A DNA stretch of 64,000 nt from assembly GCA_037013685.1 (NCBI GenBank), contig CM072895.1, positions 15,598,463-15,662,462 of the forward strand. The letters are read 5' to 3'. The position numbers and the translations under genes were made by a program. This document shows positions 50,901 to 63,100 of this stretch, one piece after another. A model generated the notes under the pieces. The model saw nothing but the letters and a program-made list of their open reading frames with translations. It was not told the origin of the DNA and ran no database searches. The stretch comes from Acridotheres tristis (lineage: Eukaryota; Chordata; Aves; Passeriformes; Sturnidae). Numbering within the stretch: the first letter of the stretch is position 1; each line of letters starts with the position of its first letter.

Positions 50901-53900
50901 AGAACTGTGAAGGACTGAGTTTCCTTCTGAGGTTGTTGATGCACCAGAGGCATTCAGCCTCTAAGTGAGTGCAGTTTGTTACTTGAAATGGAAACCTGGT
51001 TCTCAGAGGAGATGCATATTATGTTTTACTTGGGTCAGAACCTAGGGGATAAACCCCTTCCTGGCTCCAAAGCTGAGCACTGATCTTCCTGATGTACACT
51101 CCAGAGGCAGCTGTAAGGAAGGTGGGGAAAAACTTGTACTCAATTCTCTTTATATCAATAGACATGTTTTTATGGATGTTTCTCTTCAAGGCAGTACCAG
51201 CTGCTTATCTCTGTACTGCCTTGCCCTCCTGTGAGGCTGGATTGATTCTTTGAATCAAATCTCCCTTTTTTCTTATTTTCAGTTCCTCAGAATGAACTAA
51301 ACAAATCTGTTTCAAATATTCTGGTGCTCTGGCTGCTTTTTTTCTTCCTGATAACTGCTTTTGCTCTGAAGTTTCTCAGCTTCCCTGATAGACAAATGTA
51401 AGCTGTGGCATAAATTTTTTTTTCAGGTTACCTATTACTAGTGTCTTACTCTACAAGCAGTGCAATTCCTGTTACTCAAGCATTCAAAATAAAAAAACCC
51501 TGAAACAGACAACCTCTGTATACCTGAAGGCTTACAGTAAAATGCCTTACATATGGCTTTGCAAAAGGAGTGAGACTTAATGCCCCACTGATTGACAGAG
51601 TGATTATAAAGTTTTGGCTTTCTGTTCCACTGACTATACAAACCAGTGACCCTTTGAACTGAGCAGAATGGCTTACAGGTAATGACTGTGTTAACTGAGA
51701 ACAGGTTTAGCAGTATATTAACCAGTCGTGTAGCAATATTGAGAAACAGCTGATTGTCATTTAAAATTAAATCACTCTGGTTGAATGCCAGCTAATCAAG
51801 TAATAAATACATCATGAGGTACAGCTGAGTTATACCTACAGAAATGTGGGGTCTGGTTTTGGCTCCCTTTGTTCTGCTTGTTTGATTTGTTCAGGGAGCA
51901 TGATGAACTTGTTTGAAAAACTAATCTAGCAAATGGAAAAAAAAAATTTGGTGGAGTTGCAGTCTCTTATTGGTGAGTTGAACCAGCTCTTTATGATGAA
52001 GTGGGGTCAAGGTAAACCAGAGGGGGAAGTGGGATTTCCTCCTTTGCACAGTAGTAGTAAGCTGCTACCTAAATTCAGAACAATTTCCTGAAAGTCTTCC
52101 CAATTTTTCCATGCAATTTTGTCTGACTGTCAAGGGGCTAGTGGTGTCCTTCATGTTACACTGTTGCTCTTTCCTTTCAGTCAGATACAACTGTGACTGC
52201 AAGGTGAACATGTTTAAAAAGCTATTCTTATGGAAAGTTAGTAATCTTCCTGATTTTTGGTTAGTTCAGATTGTTGAATCAAAAGCAGCAGATTGCTAGA
52301 TCTGACTCAAATGATAGAGAATGAACATTTGTGCAAAAAAGAGATATAGGAATGGGTCCACCCTGTTGGGTGGCACTGTGCATTTATCAGGTTAATTATA
52401 GTGTGAGCCTGGAACCTTGTGTGCAGGACTGCTGCAGCTGTTACAGATACGAGCTGCATTATTGCCACATGAACCAAAAGTTAGTTGCTGCATTGATGGG
52501 TTTAGTTTTTACCTGCATCAGCTCACTAAAACTTCCTCCTATGATCATATGAGCACCAGTAATGCTGCAGATATGGTTATGGGAATATACTGGTCTGGAT
52601 TTACATGAGTAGAGTTGCCACTAAACTGCACCTTCAGAAAGAATCTGACTGGGCAGCGAGGTGGGAAGGGATGATATGAAGCTGTTTTCTGGTGGGTTCA
52701 TATGTGTGGTATAGATAGATCTTATGTCAAAAGAGCAGGCAAAAAGGAGGGGGGAGGCAATATGCCTTTATCCCAGATGTTAATGAAAAAGCATCTATGT
52801 GGAAGGACTGAGGGAAGTTCATGTAGGAATTTAGTGGTCAAAAGAATAGAAGGAAATGCAACTACAGTTCCAGGTCATTATGACTCAGTCTAACTCCTAG
52901 TTGCTGGCCCTTTTTTACTGCTCAACTCTGCCACTTTTTAAAACCTCTCTTGACCTACTCTTAAGGTAAAATCGAGATGGGTGATAGAACCAAGTAAGGC
53001 AGCAAAGACACAAGAAATTGTTACATCAGCTGCTAAATATGAGTTTGGTCTGCCATGGAGCTGCATCCCAGAATGTAGGGCAGAGTGACATGAGGCATTC
53101 TCAGAGCTCATCATTGCTGCTCCATTCTTCCTACTCCACTGCCCCAAAATCTCTTACTGCTTTGCTCTCCTTTTTGCTCCTTCTATTTTTCAGTCATGTT
53201 ATTTTGTGCTTTCCCTTGTATCTGCTCTGTCACTCATAACAGTTTTTTGTGACTGAGCTCATTAACTAAGTAGGAGATTATACACTTTTTTCCCCCCTCT
53301 TTTTCAGTCAGGTTAATGAGTTTAATTGACTTCATGGCAGGGTCTGGCAAGCACTGCAGCTGGCACAGAGCATGTAGCAGCCTGACCTAGAAATGAGGAG
53401 CTTAAGTTGATAGAAGTTTATTTTTAGTGCAAAAAATATTTTTTGTTTTACAGCATGAAGTTAGCTGAATCAATGAACTGATTTAGATTACAAGACTAGT
53501 TGTGTGGTTTTTCTTGCTTTCAGAGGGAGCCTGTGGTTTTAAGTTGTATTATATTTCCCTGATCTGGTTCGTCAGCACAATCTTTTGTGTAACCACATAA
53601 TTGAGGAATGAGCAGGAGGAGGTGGAGGCTACTTTTCCTGGCAGAGCTGTCAAAAGAAATGTTTATCAAAGTACAGTCTGAATTAAGTTTGACCAACAGT
53701 GCTTTCTTAGTTTTGCCTTCAAGAGACAAATATCCAGCGTTTTTAAGGTGGCAGTATTTATTTTAAATTATATTGATTTGATTTATGCTGGTTATCAGGA
53801 ACAAGTATCTTTATTTATGCTATACAACTCTCAGTGCTGTTGTCATACTGCTGTCTACTGGTGTTTATTGCTGATAAAAATAAGAAAGCTAATTTAGGCA

Positions 53901-55276
53901 TGGGAGCATGTATAATGCCCTATGTAAAATAGATTCACTCAGAAATCTTTTTTTTATTTTTCTCTCACAGCTTTCCATCTACTTTCCTCTCTAACAACAA
54001 TCAGTCTTCCACAACTCCTGTGCAGAGTGTTTCTTCTCCCTCAGGCTTGGCCTCAGCCTCTGCTTCATTGCCTTCAGTAAGCAATTCAATGGTTACTTCA
54101 GGCCTCAGTGAACTGAAGTCATCAAGTGGCAGCAGAAAAGCAAGAGTTCTCTATGATTATGATGCTGCAAACAGCAGTGAATTATCTCTACTTGCAGATG
54201 AGGTAAGAATTTCCTGAATCACTTGAAAGTAAAATGGGAATGCTTGTGAGTAGCCAGTTCAAAAAGTCTGTGTAGTTTATTTTAGTCTGTGTAGTTTATT
54301 TTTTAAAATTAAGTTTCAATAATACCCTTGGAGCATTGTCCTATACCTACATATCCTAATATTCTCAACATCTGTGACACCATCTCAGCTTGCAAGAACA
54401 TTTGCTAGGCAGTCAAGATGCAGTTCTGCTGTCTACTTTTCACCACACCTTTAGCACAATTATCAATATGATTAGTCATCCAAAACGTTGAATATTGTAA
54501 TTTGGGAAGAATATGGAAATACAACTACTTCTTGCTTTGATGGTGAAAGTTGTGCTGTGTTTATCCCTGTTCCAGTTCAGATTCAGTCATAAGTCAGAGA
54601 TTCTATACAAAGCAGATGGAGATAGATGATGAAGCACAGGGCTGGAACAGAGTTCCACCTGGTAAAGCAAATGTAGCTTAATACTGAAGAAGAAAATAAA
54701 AAAAAGAATCAGGATTTTTGGGTTTTAAAATATTCATTACTTCAATATTTTTGACTTTTTTCTTATCTGGAGTGACTTAGATAGAAGCTGTGGGCTCAGA
54801 TTTTCTGTGAAGATATAGCACAACACCATCTGTCTTTCTATCATGCACTCCACAGAAGTTTCTTTTAGGTTACCTGTTTAGGCTGAGGGTGGATACACAA
54901 GATTTAAATATAAAGCATAATAGAAAATAAACAGTAATTAATAGAGTTTCAACAAAGTGCCTTAAAATATGACACTATGTCTGTTCTTTTCCATGGACCA
55001 GTGAAATAATTTTTATGAGCATTAGACTATGTTCCATGGATGCTCATATTAAATGCTCTGTTTAACCAGGTTAATCTCGATTCCAAGACACTGGAAATCA
55101 CATGAAGATAGATATGAACTCTCTTCCCTGCAAACGAAGTTTATAATCATGTGTTTCTCTTTTTGTAGGTGATAACAGTGTACAGTATCCCTGGCATGGA
55201 TTCAGACTGGCTGATGGGTGAAAGGGGAAATCAGAAAGGCAAAGTGCCTATTACTTATTTAGAACTGCTAAACTAA
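32864..55276 (+). CDS. SH3GLB1: SH3GLB1 (endophilin B1, Bif-1); nine constitutive coding exons plus two alternative
   Basis: This is an N-BAR plus SH3 protein that bends membranes. It acts at mitochondria, Golgi and autophagosomes, binding UVRAG/Beclin 1 and Bax in mammals. Constitutive exons: 32864-32935, 35738-35879, 38455-38583, 40270-40403, 40786-40878, 48256-48345, 48881-48981, 53971-54202 and 55169-55276. They total 1101 nt, 366 aa (human 365), with all phases consistent. Residues 1-24 form the N-terminal amphipathic segment (MNIMDFNVKKLAADAGTFLS). The BAR domain runs to about 250. A Ser/Pro/Thr-rich linker spans about 254-305, and the SH3 domain is about 306-366 (ALYDY-type RVLYDYDA, DWLMGERG, GKVPITYLEL). 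Thr145-Pro146, the CDK5 site known in mammals, is conserved. The linker is the least human-like part. Alternative exons at 42919-43005 and 44391-44414 extend the BAR domain. Confidence 0.97.
32936..35737 (+). other. SH3GLB1 intron 1
   Basis: 2.8 kb. The first 500 nt belong to the CpG island and the rest is AT-rich. No alternative coding exon recognised. Confidence 0.7.
35738..35879 (+). CDS. SH3GLB1: SH3GLB1 coding exon 2
   Basis: Residues 25-71 plus one base. It encodes FTEEKLGQAEKTELDAHLEN onwards, the first long BAR helix. Acceptor CTTGCAG, donor CCAA|GTAAGG. Confidence 0.97.
35880..38454 (+). other. SH3GLB1 intron 2
   Basis: 2.6 kb of AT-rich DNA with short frames only. No RNA gene or repeat family recognised. 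Confidence 0.6.
38455..38583 (+). CDS. SH3GLB1: SH3GLB1 coding exon 3
   Basis: Residues 72-114: ARIEEFVYEKLDRKAPSRMN and ELLGQYMIDAGNEFGPGTAY, BAR domain. Acceptor TTTTTAG, donor TATG|GTAAGA. Confidence 0.97.
38584..40269 (+). other. SH3GLB1 intron 3
   Basis: 1.7 kb. It holds a G/T-rich low-complexity tract at 40003-40121 near the acceptor and nothing coding. Confidence 0.6.
40003..40121. repeat. G/T-rich low-complexity tract
   Basis: Irregular TTTGG/GGTT/TTTTG-rich sequence with a run of eight G. It is on the same strand as the tracts at 29.6 and 48.5 kb. Confidence 0.75.
40270..40403 (+). CDS. SH3GLB1: SH3GLB1 coding exon 4
   Basis: Residues 115-159: NALIKCGETQKRIGAADREL through NFIEGDYKTIT. 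Contains the LTPLRN motif with Thr145. Acceptor CCTTGCAG, donor ACT|GTAAGT. Confidence 0.97.
40786..40878 (+). CDS. SH3GLB1: SH3GLB1 coding exon 5
   Basis: 31 codons, residues 160-190: KERKLLQNKRLDLDAAKTRL to KVAEARAA. It ends at the point where mammalian isoforms diverge (human ...AAETRNS). Acceptor TTTCAG, donor GCA|GTAAGT, phase 0. Confidence 0.97.
42919..43005 (+). CDS. SH3GLB1: SH3GLB1 alternative exon 6 with two donors
   Basis: The short form (42919-42957, 39 nt) encodes QLNTSQPEENNIM; human has QLNSARLEGDNIM as I recall it. The long form (to 43005, 87 nt) adds VNVSYMLNLLHVKWLK. Donors are ATG|GTAAAT and AAAG|GTTTGT; the acceptor is CACTTAAG after a T-rich tract. Both forms keep phase 0, so either can be inserted without a frameshift. 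Known in mammals as the neural Bif-1b/c variants. Confidence 0.88.
44391..44414 (+). CDS. SH3GLB1: SH3GLB1 24-nt neural microexon 7 (IWAEEVTK)
   Basis: Exactly eight codons, identical to the human insert IWAEEVTK as I recall it. It is flanked by a long pyrimidine tract, TGCTGACTAG acceptor and AAAA|GTAAGT donor. Phase 0. With exon 6 it yields 387-aa (short) or 403-aa (long) proteins. Confidence 0.92.
48256..48345 (+). CDS. SH3GLB1: SH3GLB1 coding exon 8
   Basis: 30 codons, residues 191-220 of the short isoform: SEQEVRITQSEFDRQAEITR through EGISSTH. Acceptor CTTCCAG, donor CAT|GTGAGT. Confidence 0.97.
48481..48543. repeat. T/G-rich low-complexity tract
   Basis: (TTTG)n/(TTTTTG)n-like sequence followed by AT-rich DNA, beginning about 135 nt after the exon 8 donor. 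Confidence 0.8.
48881..48981 (+). CDS. SH3GLB1: SH3GLB1 coding exon 9
   Basis: Residues 221-253 plus two bases: AHHLRCLNDFVEAQMTYYAQ through LDLQKQLG, the end of the BAR domain. Acceptor GTTACAG, donor GGAAG|GTAATA. Confidence 0.97.
48982..53970 (+). other. SH3GLB1 intron 9
   Basis: 5 kb of AT-rich DNA. Frames up to 96 codons have no domain and no compatible splice sites. Confidence 0.6.
53971..54202 (+). CDS. SH3GLB1: SH3GLB1 coding exon 10
   Basis: Residues 254-331: the Ser/Thr/Pro-rich linker (FPSTFLSNNNQSSTTPVQSV and onward) and the first half of SH3 (GSRKARVLYDYDAANSSELS). The linker differs clearly from human while SH3 is near-identical. Acceptor CTCACAG, donor GAG|GTAAGA. Confidence 0.97.
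54265..54302. repeat. Perfect 19-bp tandem duplication
   Basis: AGTCTGTGTAGTTTATTTT occurs twice in direct succession, starting 63 nt after the exon 10 donor. Probably a recent slippage or duplication event. Confidence 0.9.
55169..55276 (+). CDS. SH3GLB1: SH3GLB1 coding exon 11 (terminal)
   Basis: Residues 332-366 plus TAA: VITVYSIPGMDSDWLMGERG through KVPITYLELLN, completing the SH3 domain. Acceptor TTTGTAG. Confidence 0.97.
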   Translation: MITVYSIPGMDSDWLMGERGNQKGKVPITYLELLN

Positions 55277-57165
55277 ATGGTTGGCCTGAATAGAGACTGT
55301 CAATTATGGCAACAACATATTTATATACAATTAACGTTATGTAAGCAGGTTTATGTGTCTTCCATGTTATTGTCTTGAGGGACAAATACCAGCCATTAAA
55401 AACTGGCTTTTCTGCCAGCATGGTTGCACGGTCAATACTCTATTCAAACTTAATGTGTTTAAAGCTTTTACTTCATGTGCCAAGAACGTTTCCTACAGAT
55501 TTGTTTCTACTGAAGTTTTCACTAATACAAGCTTCTACTTTTGAGTAATTTAGATTGAAAGCAGGAGGTACTGTTTTCTACTGAAATTTTTCATTAATGG
55601 CAAAGCTTTTCTTCACATGAAATAAACTTATTGTGAACTGATGCAGGTGTAATGCATGTTATTTGAATAACCAAAACCAAATGTGAAACATAAACCATGT
55701 GGTTCTGTTCCCAGCACCAGTGGAGCTCAGCTGTGCTGAGACACGCTTGGCTTCTGCTGAGTGTCTTGCACATTTAGTCACTCTGAAAACTTAAGGCAAG
55801 TTCCCAGTTTGCTGAGATTTTAAGCTGCATGTAGGAGGATGGACACAAAGTAGGGACATACATTCTGACTTGTTTTTAACCTTGTCTTGTATTTTTTTCC
55901 TTTAATTGCTTTCCAGAAAAGAGTCTAATTCAGTTTGATTAGTAATTATAAAAATTCTTTCAACTGTAAGTCAGCCTTTATGTTAAATTAAGCACTGCAT
56001 TTTGCTAACCAAATATGCACTGTCTTCCTACGTTTAAGTAGTTGTATAGATGAGAATACAATTGTTCAGATTATAGGTTGTAATGAAATTCTGCATCCCT
56101 ACTTCTTATGCAACAGTTTATTGTCATGTTCTAATTGGATTCAATTAGTGGTAGGCATTTTGCTTTGCAAGAGAATCTCCTTTCAGTGCAGGAAGTAAAA
56201 AATGTTTTGAATCTAAGAATGGCTTTATCAAAGGTAATATTATTTGTAAATTTAAAAAAAAAATTCCTAAACACTGCACCCTTTAGCGTTTCATAAGTAG
56301 CAGATTTTTAAGGCTGTAAAAAGATTTAAAAAGTGTAGTGGAGGGGAATCTTCCTTTCATTATTTTCTTTTAGTTTCAGTATATTTAGTTAATTGGACAT
56401 GTGGAAGGAAAGGGTTGGACTTGTAGAAGGAAACTCCGTCCATCAAGAAGGAAATTCTTCTCCTTGCAGGTGATGCAATATTACCAGAAGTCCACTTTAG
56501 CTCTGAGGGAACACTGGCATGATGCTTAGCTAACTAATTCTGAGCAGCAACTTTGTTTGCAATGACATTTCCTTAACACATTTTGATGTTGTCATTACAA
56601 GCATGTAGTGATGAAACATTCAGCAATAGAAATTACTTCAGTGGGATGGATAAAACTATATTAATTTAGATGTTATGGCTGTTTAATTAAAAAGTGATGA
56701 CTTTTATTTTGAATTTCACTTCCAAAAATATTCTTTTATTTTTTTGGGTGCAGAAGTTACACGGAAACAAATATATTACATTGGTTCATCAATTGCAACA
56801 TTCTTGGGATAACTACCAAGAAAATCCTAAATGTATTCTGTCAAATGTAAATATTAGAGAGAATAATAATAGCTACTGATGAAGTAGAAATGCCCATGAA
56901 TCATTCATGAGGCATTAAATAAAATTAATAAGATAATAATAAGAATAAGAACCCTACAGTTTAAAAGTAAAAAGACTGAACTATTTGACCACGTGATGAT
57001 CTTCTGCAGTCCTCTCTAATGTGAACTGCTATCAAATGTGTTTAAATGAAAATTAATGTTGTTCATTTGACTTAATTTGTAGAGTATTCAAGATAATTTT
57101 AAAAAATTGCTATACTGCACTATTTACTTCATATTTGAGTGCAATAAAATGTTACAGAGCAGCAT
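55277..57165 (+). other. SH3GLB1: SH3GLB1 3' UTR (proposed)
   Basis: Canonical AATAAA motifs lie at 55621-55626, 56928-56933 and 57143-57148. The first would give a UTR of about 0.37 kb and the last about 1.9 kb. Alternative polyadenylation is likely since the mammalian 3' UTR is long, but the end cannot be fixed here. Confidence 0.55.
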
Positions 57166-57169
57166 TTTA

Positions 57170-60100
57170 AATTATGATGAAGATTTAGTGAAATCTGAGT
57201 AGTACATCTATGTGAAGGCAACATTTGGCAGCAGTCAAAATTACTTTTTGTTATATGTCAACAGCTTAAGCTGTGTGTGAGAGAAATTGAAGTTGACTAT
57301 CTAAAAAACATGAAAATCCGTATTCTCAGTTGTCCCTATTTCTGTTTAATTTCAGCCCAAAAGTAATTTAAGTAAAGAAACTTGTTACTGTTTTCTCAAC
57401 CTCACCTATTTTGAGATTCCCTGTTGTACCCCTGAGAAGGGGAGCTGGTAGAACAGTGCTCGTTTGCACTTGTGTTACACTGAAGAGAACTTTACTGCAG
57501 GTAGTCCCAAAACTCAGTCTCTGTGTGTCACTTGGTTGGTAACTTTCAAGCAGAAGTTGACTGAAAGTTTTTGGTTTTGTTTGCTGACTCAATCATTTTT
57601 GCAACAAATGTGAAAGTAACTGATTTTGCCTTTGGGTCTCTTCTTTCTTCGGTTGAATTCCCTGTTTTCTTAGAACAAGCTTTACTGGTTGAAAGGAGAA
57701 AAAGTAAACTAGGCCAAAAAAATCCTGTGTGAAAGTTGTAGGCATTTATGAAATCAGATTTCAAACACAGAAAAATATATAGAATATGCATTACCTTACA
57801 TTTAATAACTGGTTTGGCAAGATAAGTGCATTCAGAATGGATACCTAAGGATGTGTGCAGGCAGGGGATAAATACTTCCATGGCTGCTCAATGTATGTGT
57901 TTCTTTTTTCTGCAACCACTGGCATTTTACTTCATTCTAACGAATGCTGAGATTTTGAATAGTTTCAGGTAGAGTAGTCATCACAGTTATATTCTATAAC
58001 AAACCTGAGTGAGTCTTCATCACAGTTTATCACTGCTTTCTGTGGCAGATGAGATAATACACAACATCATTAGTGCCAGTAAATTAATACTTTCAGAAAA
58101 CTACATACTAGTTTTATATAATTTCTGCCATAACTGCTGGTTTTTAATGCTTTCTTAGGCAGATCAAACTTTAACTCTTACTGATTCTGAACAGAAATTA
58201 TGATTTGGACCTCTTGCAAACAGTGGGATTTTTATAATTTTTGTTACTTCTGTTTCTTTCTAGAGTAGTAGTGTATCTTGGAGCAAAATTCTCTACCATA
58301 TGGAAATTTTGACCACAGGTAAACCTATCAGTATGTAGTGTCTAATTGAGACAAATGTGTGGGAAGGTGGAGAATGGAAAAAAATATCCATGGAGTGTGT
58401 GACTGTTTAAAGATACTGAACTTAGCATAGAGCTCTGCCCAAACTAATTAATCTTCTGAAATGCAAGCATAATTAGCTCACAAACAGCAGTGTGTTAGTA
58501 CAGTTCTGCTGCTGCTGGGATTGGAGCTGGCATCTCTGGGTCCTATACACTGTACAGGAATTACTGTGCTGCCACAGTGTCACCAGTGCAGGTACCAATT
58601 TACTGGCCATTAAGGCTTTCAGAATACTTCCCCCCAAAAATGAACCCAAGTATTTAGGAGTAAATAAGTAGCTCCAGTAGGCAGGAATTGCTAATTCCTA
58701 GAGTCCTGTATTGGAAGAAAGCCTGAGTACAATCTGATGGAGATTTTTTACACATGCACCAGTCAGAGAGACGGGTTTGTTACATTTCTTGCAGTGTGTA
58801 CCAAATGCTCCACTGGTGCAGGATATGGTCTCCTATATGTATACAGGTCTGTAGGTCAAACATAGAGGAAAAATTTATTTCAGGCTTCCTTTTTTGTAGA
58901 TTAAAGGGTTTCTGTCAGCTTTGGTGAGGGCTGAGCAGGCCTGGTAGCCTACTGCTAGTCTCTCTTTACTCATGCATGTAACATCATAGCCAGGGATTTA
59001 CACATTATGACTTTAGAAACCAAATTGGGCAGGATTGGCCTCCTCAAGTATTTTGTATGGTAAAGATGTGGGTGCTTCAAATTTTACAAGAAACTGACAT
59101 GGACTTTCTTGGTATGTTGCAACATACCAAGGATATACTGCAACTCAGAAAACAGAAGAACAAATATAAAACTTGTCAGGACCTGTGCTGGCTATGTCTG
59201 TACTGTGTACACACCTTGTCTGGGATTTCAGAATCAAATGTACTATTCACTGTAAAAAAATGTTGGTACTGGTGTCCACATAATACCATCAGTATTGACT
59301 GGAATAGCTGAACTCTGCATCATCCTACCTTGAAAGCTGGGAGGGCTTAAAAACTGACCTTGAGAAATGCATCTTTGGTCTGGACTTTAGCCAGGTACTG
59401 CAGTCCTGTGAAGTTGTAGGGGAAAAGCAATAGGCTACTTCTTCCTGCTTACATTTTAGAAGGCCCAAGAATTCCCCATTTCAGTGTTGTAGACAGAAGG
59501 ACACTTGTGACAATCCACAAAGATGAAAGGCTTATGAAGCATATGTACTTTATTTAAAAGACATCATATTACTTCTCTGACTCAGATTTCTGGCAAGAGT
59601 CCTGTACGTAATTTGTATGCTTTCACCTAGAATGAACATGCATAAATATTCCCATTTATATTCAGTACAAAATACTTGAGCATAGATTTTCAGTTCCCAA
59701 AAAATGTAGACTGAAATTGTCAATGGAAGGTAGTGAATCTGTGTGAAAATCTTCAGTGCAACATGCTACCTTTTAATCCCTCTTTGAGAATTTGTGGAGT
59801 TTCTCCACCTAACCACACATCTCCACATGAGACTTAGAGCAAAAGGATTTAGTGTTTAAATGTCTTATCAGTAGTTATGTTTGTGGCTTCCCCTATCCCA
59901 GTTCAAAGCTGGTCTTTCAGAGGGTCTGGTCTGAAAGAAATACTTCTGGGAAAGGGAATAAGGCTATCAAGCCCCATGAGCCATAAATAAGGTTCTGGAA
60001 TCTTGTGTAACAAGAACTCCCGTGAGAGTTTGTACCCTATATGAAGAGGTGATGGGAAGTTAGTCACTGCCTCTGGCACAATGGCTGCAAGTGCTGTCTG

Positions 60101-63100
60101 AACAAGGACTGCAGAATTAGGCTGCCTTACTTTCCATGGAGTGCCAAAGGTATGTATTTATTTAGGCTCATAGTACTGAGTCCTGCTGTTGAATCCCTGT
60201 ATCTCAGACCTCCTTGAAACTGTTTTAGTTTTTTTCTTCCATTTCATTCACCTTAAGAATTTATGAACTGCTGAAAATCCTTGCTAAACTTGGCCTGCAG
60301 CCCAATCCTGATTCATTTTCTTTGAGCAGAATTCCTAGCTGTGTTTGTTCTAATATAATGGGCTGTAATCAATTAATCACACAGCTATTAATGGAAGTAC
60401 AAGGCAGTACACTGCAAGCTTGTTAGTTTGGCCATGCGGATTTGTGTTTGGGGAAGATGCAAAGAACATCAGTCAAGCTGACAGACAGCCTCAGTTGTCC
60501 TCTGTGCTGCTGCTCTTACCATTGAGCCGTGACAGGGAGCATTCAGGGTGGCATCTGGGGGTGAGAAACCCCTCCAAGATGGGGAACTTGATGAATTCTG
60601 TAGCTTGGCTGAGGGAACAGCAAGAAAATGTACCATGAAGGCAAACACTGAACTACTGCATGAATGTTATGCCTTTTTAAATTAGTTTCCTGCCAGAAGT
60701 AAATGACAGGAAATACATTAGCACAGGGAGTTTACATGCAATTAATAATCTGAACTTTGTCTTCCTGACAGCACAGAATTGTTTTATAAATCTTTTAAAA
60801 ACATGAAATAGATGTTTGATATGAGCAATTAAGGAAAGCTATTTGGAATTGCAAAATTAATTAAAGCTTTAAAATGTCTTTACACAGTTATAGACAGAAG
60901 CAAAAGTGCTGGAAATGGAGTAATGAGGGAGAAAGTTGTTTCTTCATACAGAGAAACATTTGAAACAAGAAATCTTCCAGTTTTACTTCTGAATTAAATT
61001 GCTTTTAATTTTAGACCCCTAACAGTGATATTTGTATACACTAGGAGTCTCACAAAAACAGGGAGATTTTGTGTATTAGAAGTCTTGAAAATTTTCAAAT
61101 CCCCTTTTTGGAGATTTTGGATTATGTATCTTTGGAAAAGGGAAGGGCACATGTCACTGAGGCTTAATTTCATGTTTCCCCACGTCAACTTTTATGCGCC
61201 TTCCAACGGGAAAATCATTGATATTTCTTCATTGAAAATACTGAGCATCTAGGAGAATTTCTTTGTTTCTAATCCTGTTCTCTGTGCAGAGAAACGGTTC
61301 ATTATTTTCAGTTTAATGCTTCCATATTGCTGATCATAAACTTCCCTTATAAAGGTGAGTGCCATTGTCTGTGTTTACCTGGGAGAATGTGCAGCAGAAA
61401 TGGGAAATGATTCATCCACATCACCTTAGTGATGTGGTGACTGAGGCTGCTGTTTTCTGTTTGTGCCTTAATCATATCCTCCTGTAAGGGCTGGCTGGGA
61501 CATGACCTCTCAAGAGCTCTGCTCACATTTTGTATTAATAGCAAGAAGAAAAAATTACTTTAATTAGAATTCTTTCTCACTTGTTGGAATGAAAAGAGAC
61601 CCTGATGTTACTTTATAATTTTCCCAAACTTTCATTTTGCTCTGTTGTTTTGTTTAGTACCAGTTGTGAAAAGGTCTGGCAGCCACTCAAGGGAATACAG
61701 AAGTAGACAGAGTCCAATTTTTGCCCTGTGCAAGCAGAATCTCTCCTGGTGTCAACTTAATAAGGATTTTCTTTCCCTTGTAAATTCAAAGCTTTCTAGC
61801 TTTTTTAGATCTTTAGGTTTTAATATTAAGATACTTAGGGAGGCAAGAATATTTCACTCCAAAGCAGGATACAGTGACTGTAGTGTGTCGGGTGAAGTTA
61901 CCCTGAGGTAACTGAGGCTACCCTGAGGCTTTTGCAAGTCACACTTGGCTGACCTCAGGCCAGTCCTGCTCACCCAGCGCTGCTGCCCTGCTCACTACCA
62001 CAGCCTGAAGGTTCCCTGCCCACATGTGCCACAGGAGACTTTTCCTTAGATGAGCAAATTCTTCTTTCCTCCAGCTTCCCAGACAGGCTCAAATCCTGCC
62101 AATATTCATGAGCAAAAAAGTAAGAGGTTGTGGGGCTATGGATGGTGGGAAATTACTGATTAGAAAACCAAAATCCAAACTCCAGCTGTCGGTATGCAGC
62201 AGAAACTCTGTGGTTCCAGCTGCAATCCCAACTGGGGCCATTAGGTAGCATATGTCCACTAACAAGCTGAGAGATTTGGAGAAATCACTGGTAAGGGAAG
62301 GACCTAAAGCTTTTCAATGATTATGTTAATCCTGTAAAAAAGTGTAGATCACACATCTTTTTTCTCTCCTTTTTTTTTATTATATAATTTAAGGACATGC
62401 CTAAGGATAAATAGTGTTCAGCTAAATTTGGCATAAATAAGGGAACTGTTTAGAGATGAGGGGAGGCTGGTTGTGTGTGAGTTCTTGGATAGGTGTGATG
62501 GCAAGCTTACTGTCTCTAAAGTATTGTACTGATGGTTGGAGAGCTATTTAAGGTTTGGTGCCAAATGAGTTTTGAGCAGGTGTGCAGGCAGCTTCATTTA
62601 ATTCTCCCTGTGACTTTGATCACTGTGTATGAGATTTCCCTAGATCACACACTGCCAGTTTCTAGCCCTATTGTTTCTCTGGCTGCAGAGACTGGAGCAG
62701 TGGCATTAGTGTCTGTACTCCACTGAACTGCTCTCAGCTTATGCAAAATCCTGTACATTTTGAAGCTAACCTTTACTTGCTCTAGTTTAAAAGAACGCTG
62801 GTATCTCTGTTCTTTGCAAAGGACAGCATTACCAGTCTGAGTCCAGCAGACCTTTTAAATGATCCTGAACAATCATGTCCTTCCCTAAATGTATATTTGA
62901 AGGGATCAGGTAATGTTCTTTGTCAAATGGCTGTGCTCAGGGAAGGGAGCTGTGGACTGTGGAATTGGGGAGGGAGTTTGATTGCCTGCATTAGTGTTTT
63001 GTGTGCTTTTGATGTGAACCTCACACTTGTCCTTGCTTAGTGTGCATTGGTTTGTGTCACTGTGTTCTTAGTAAGTGGTCCAGATTCCTTTATTTTGAAA

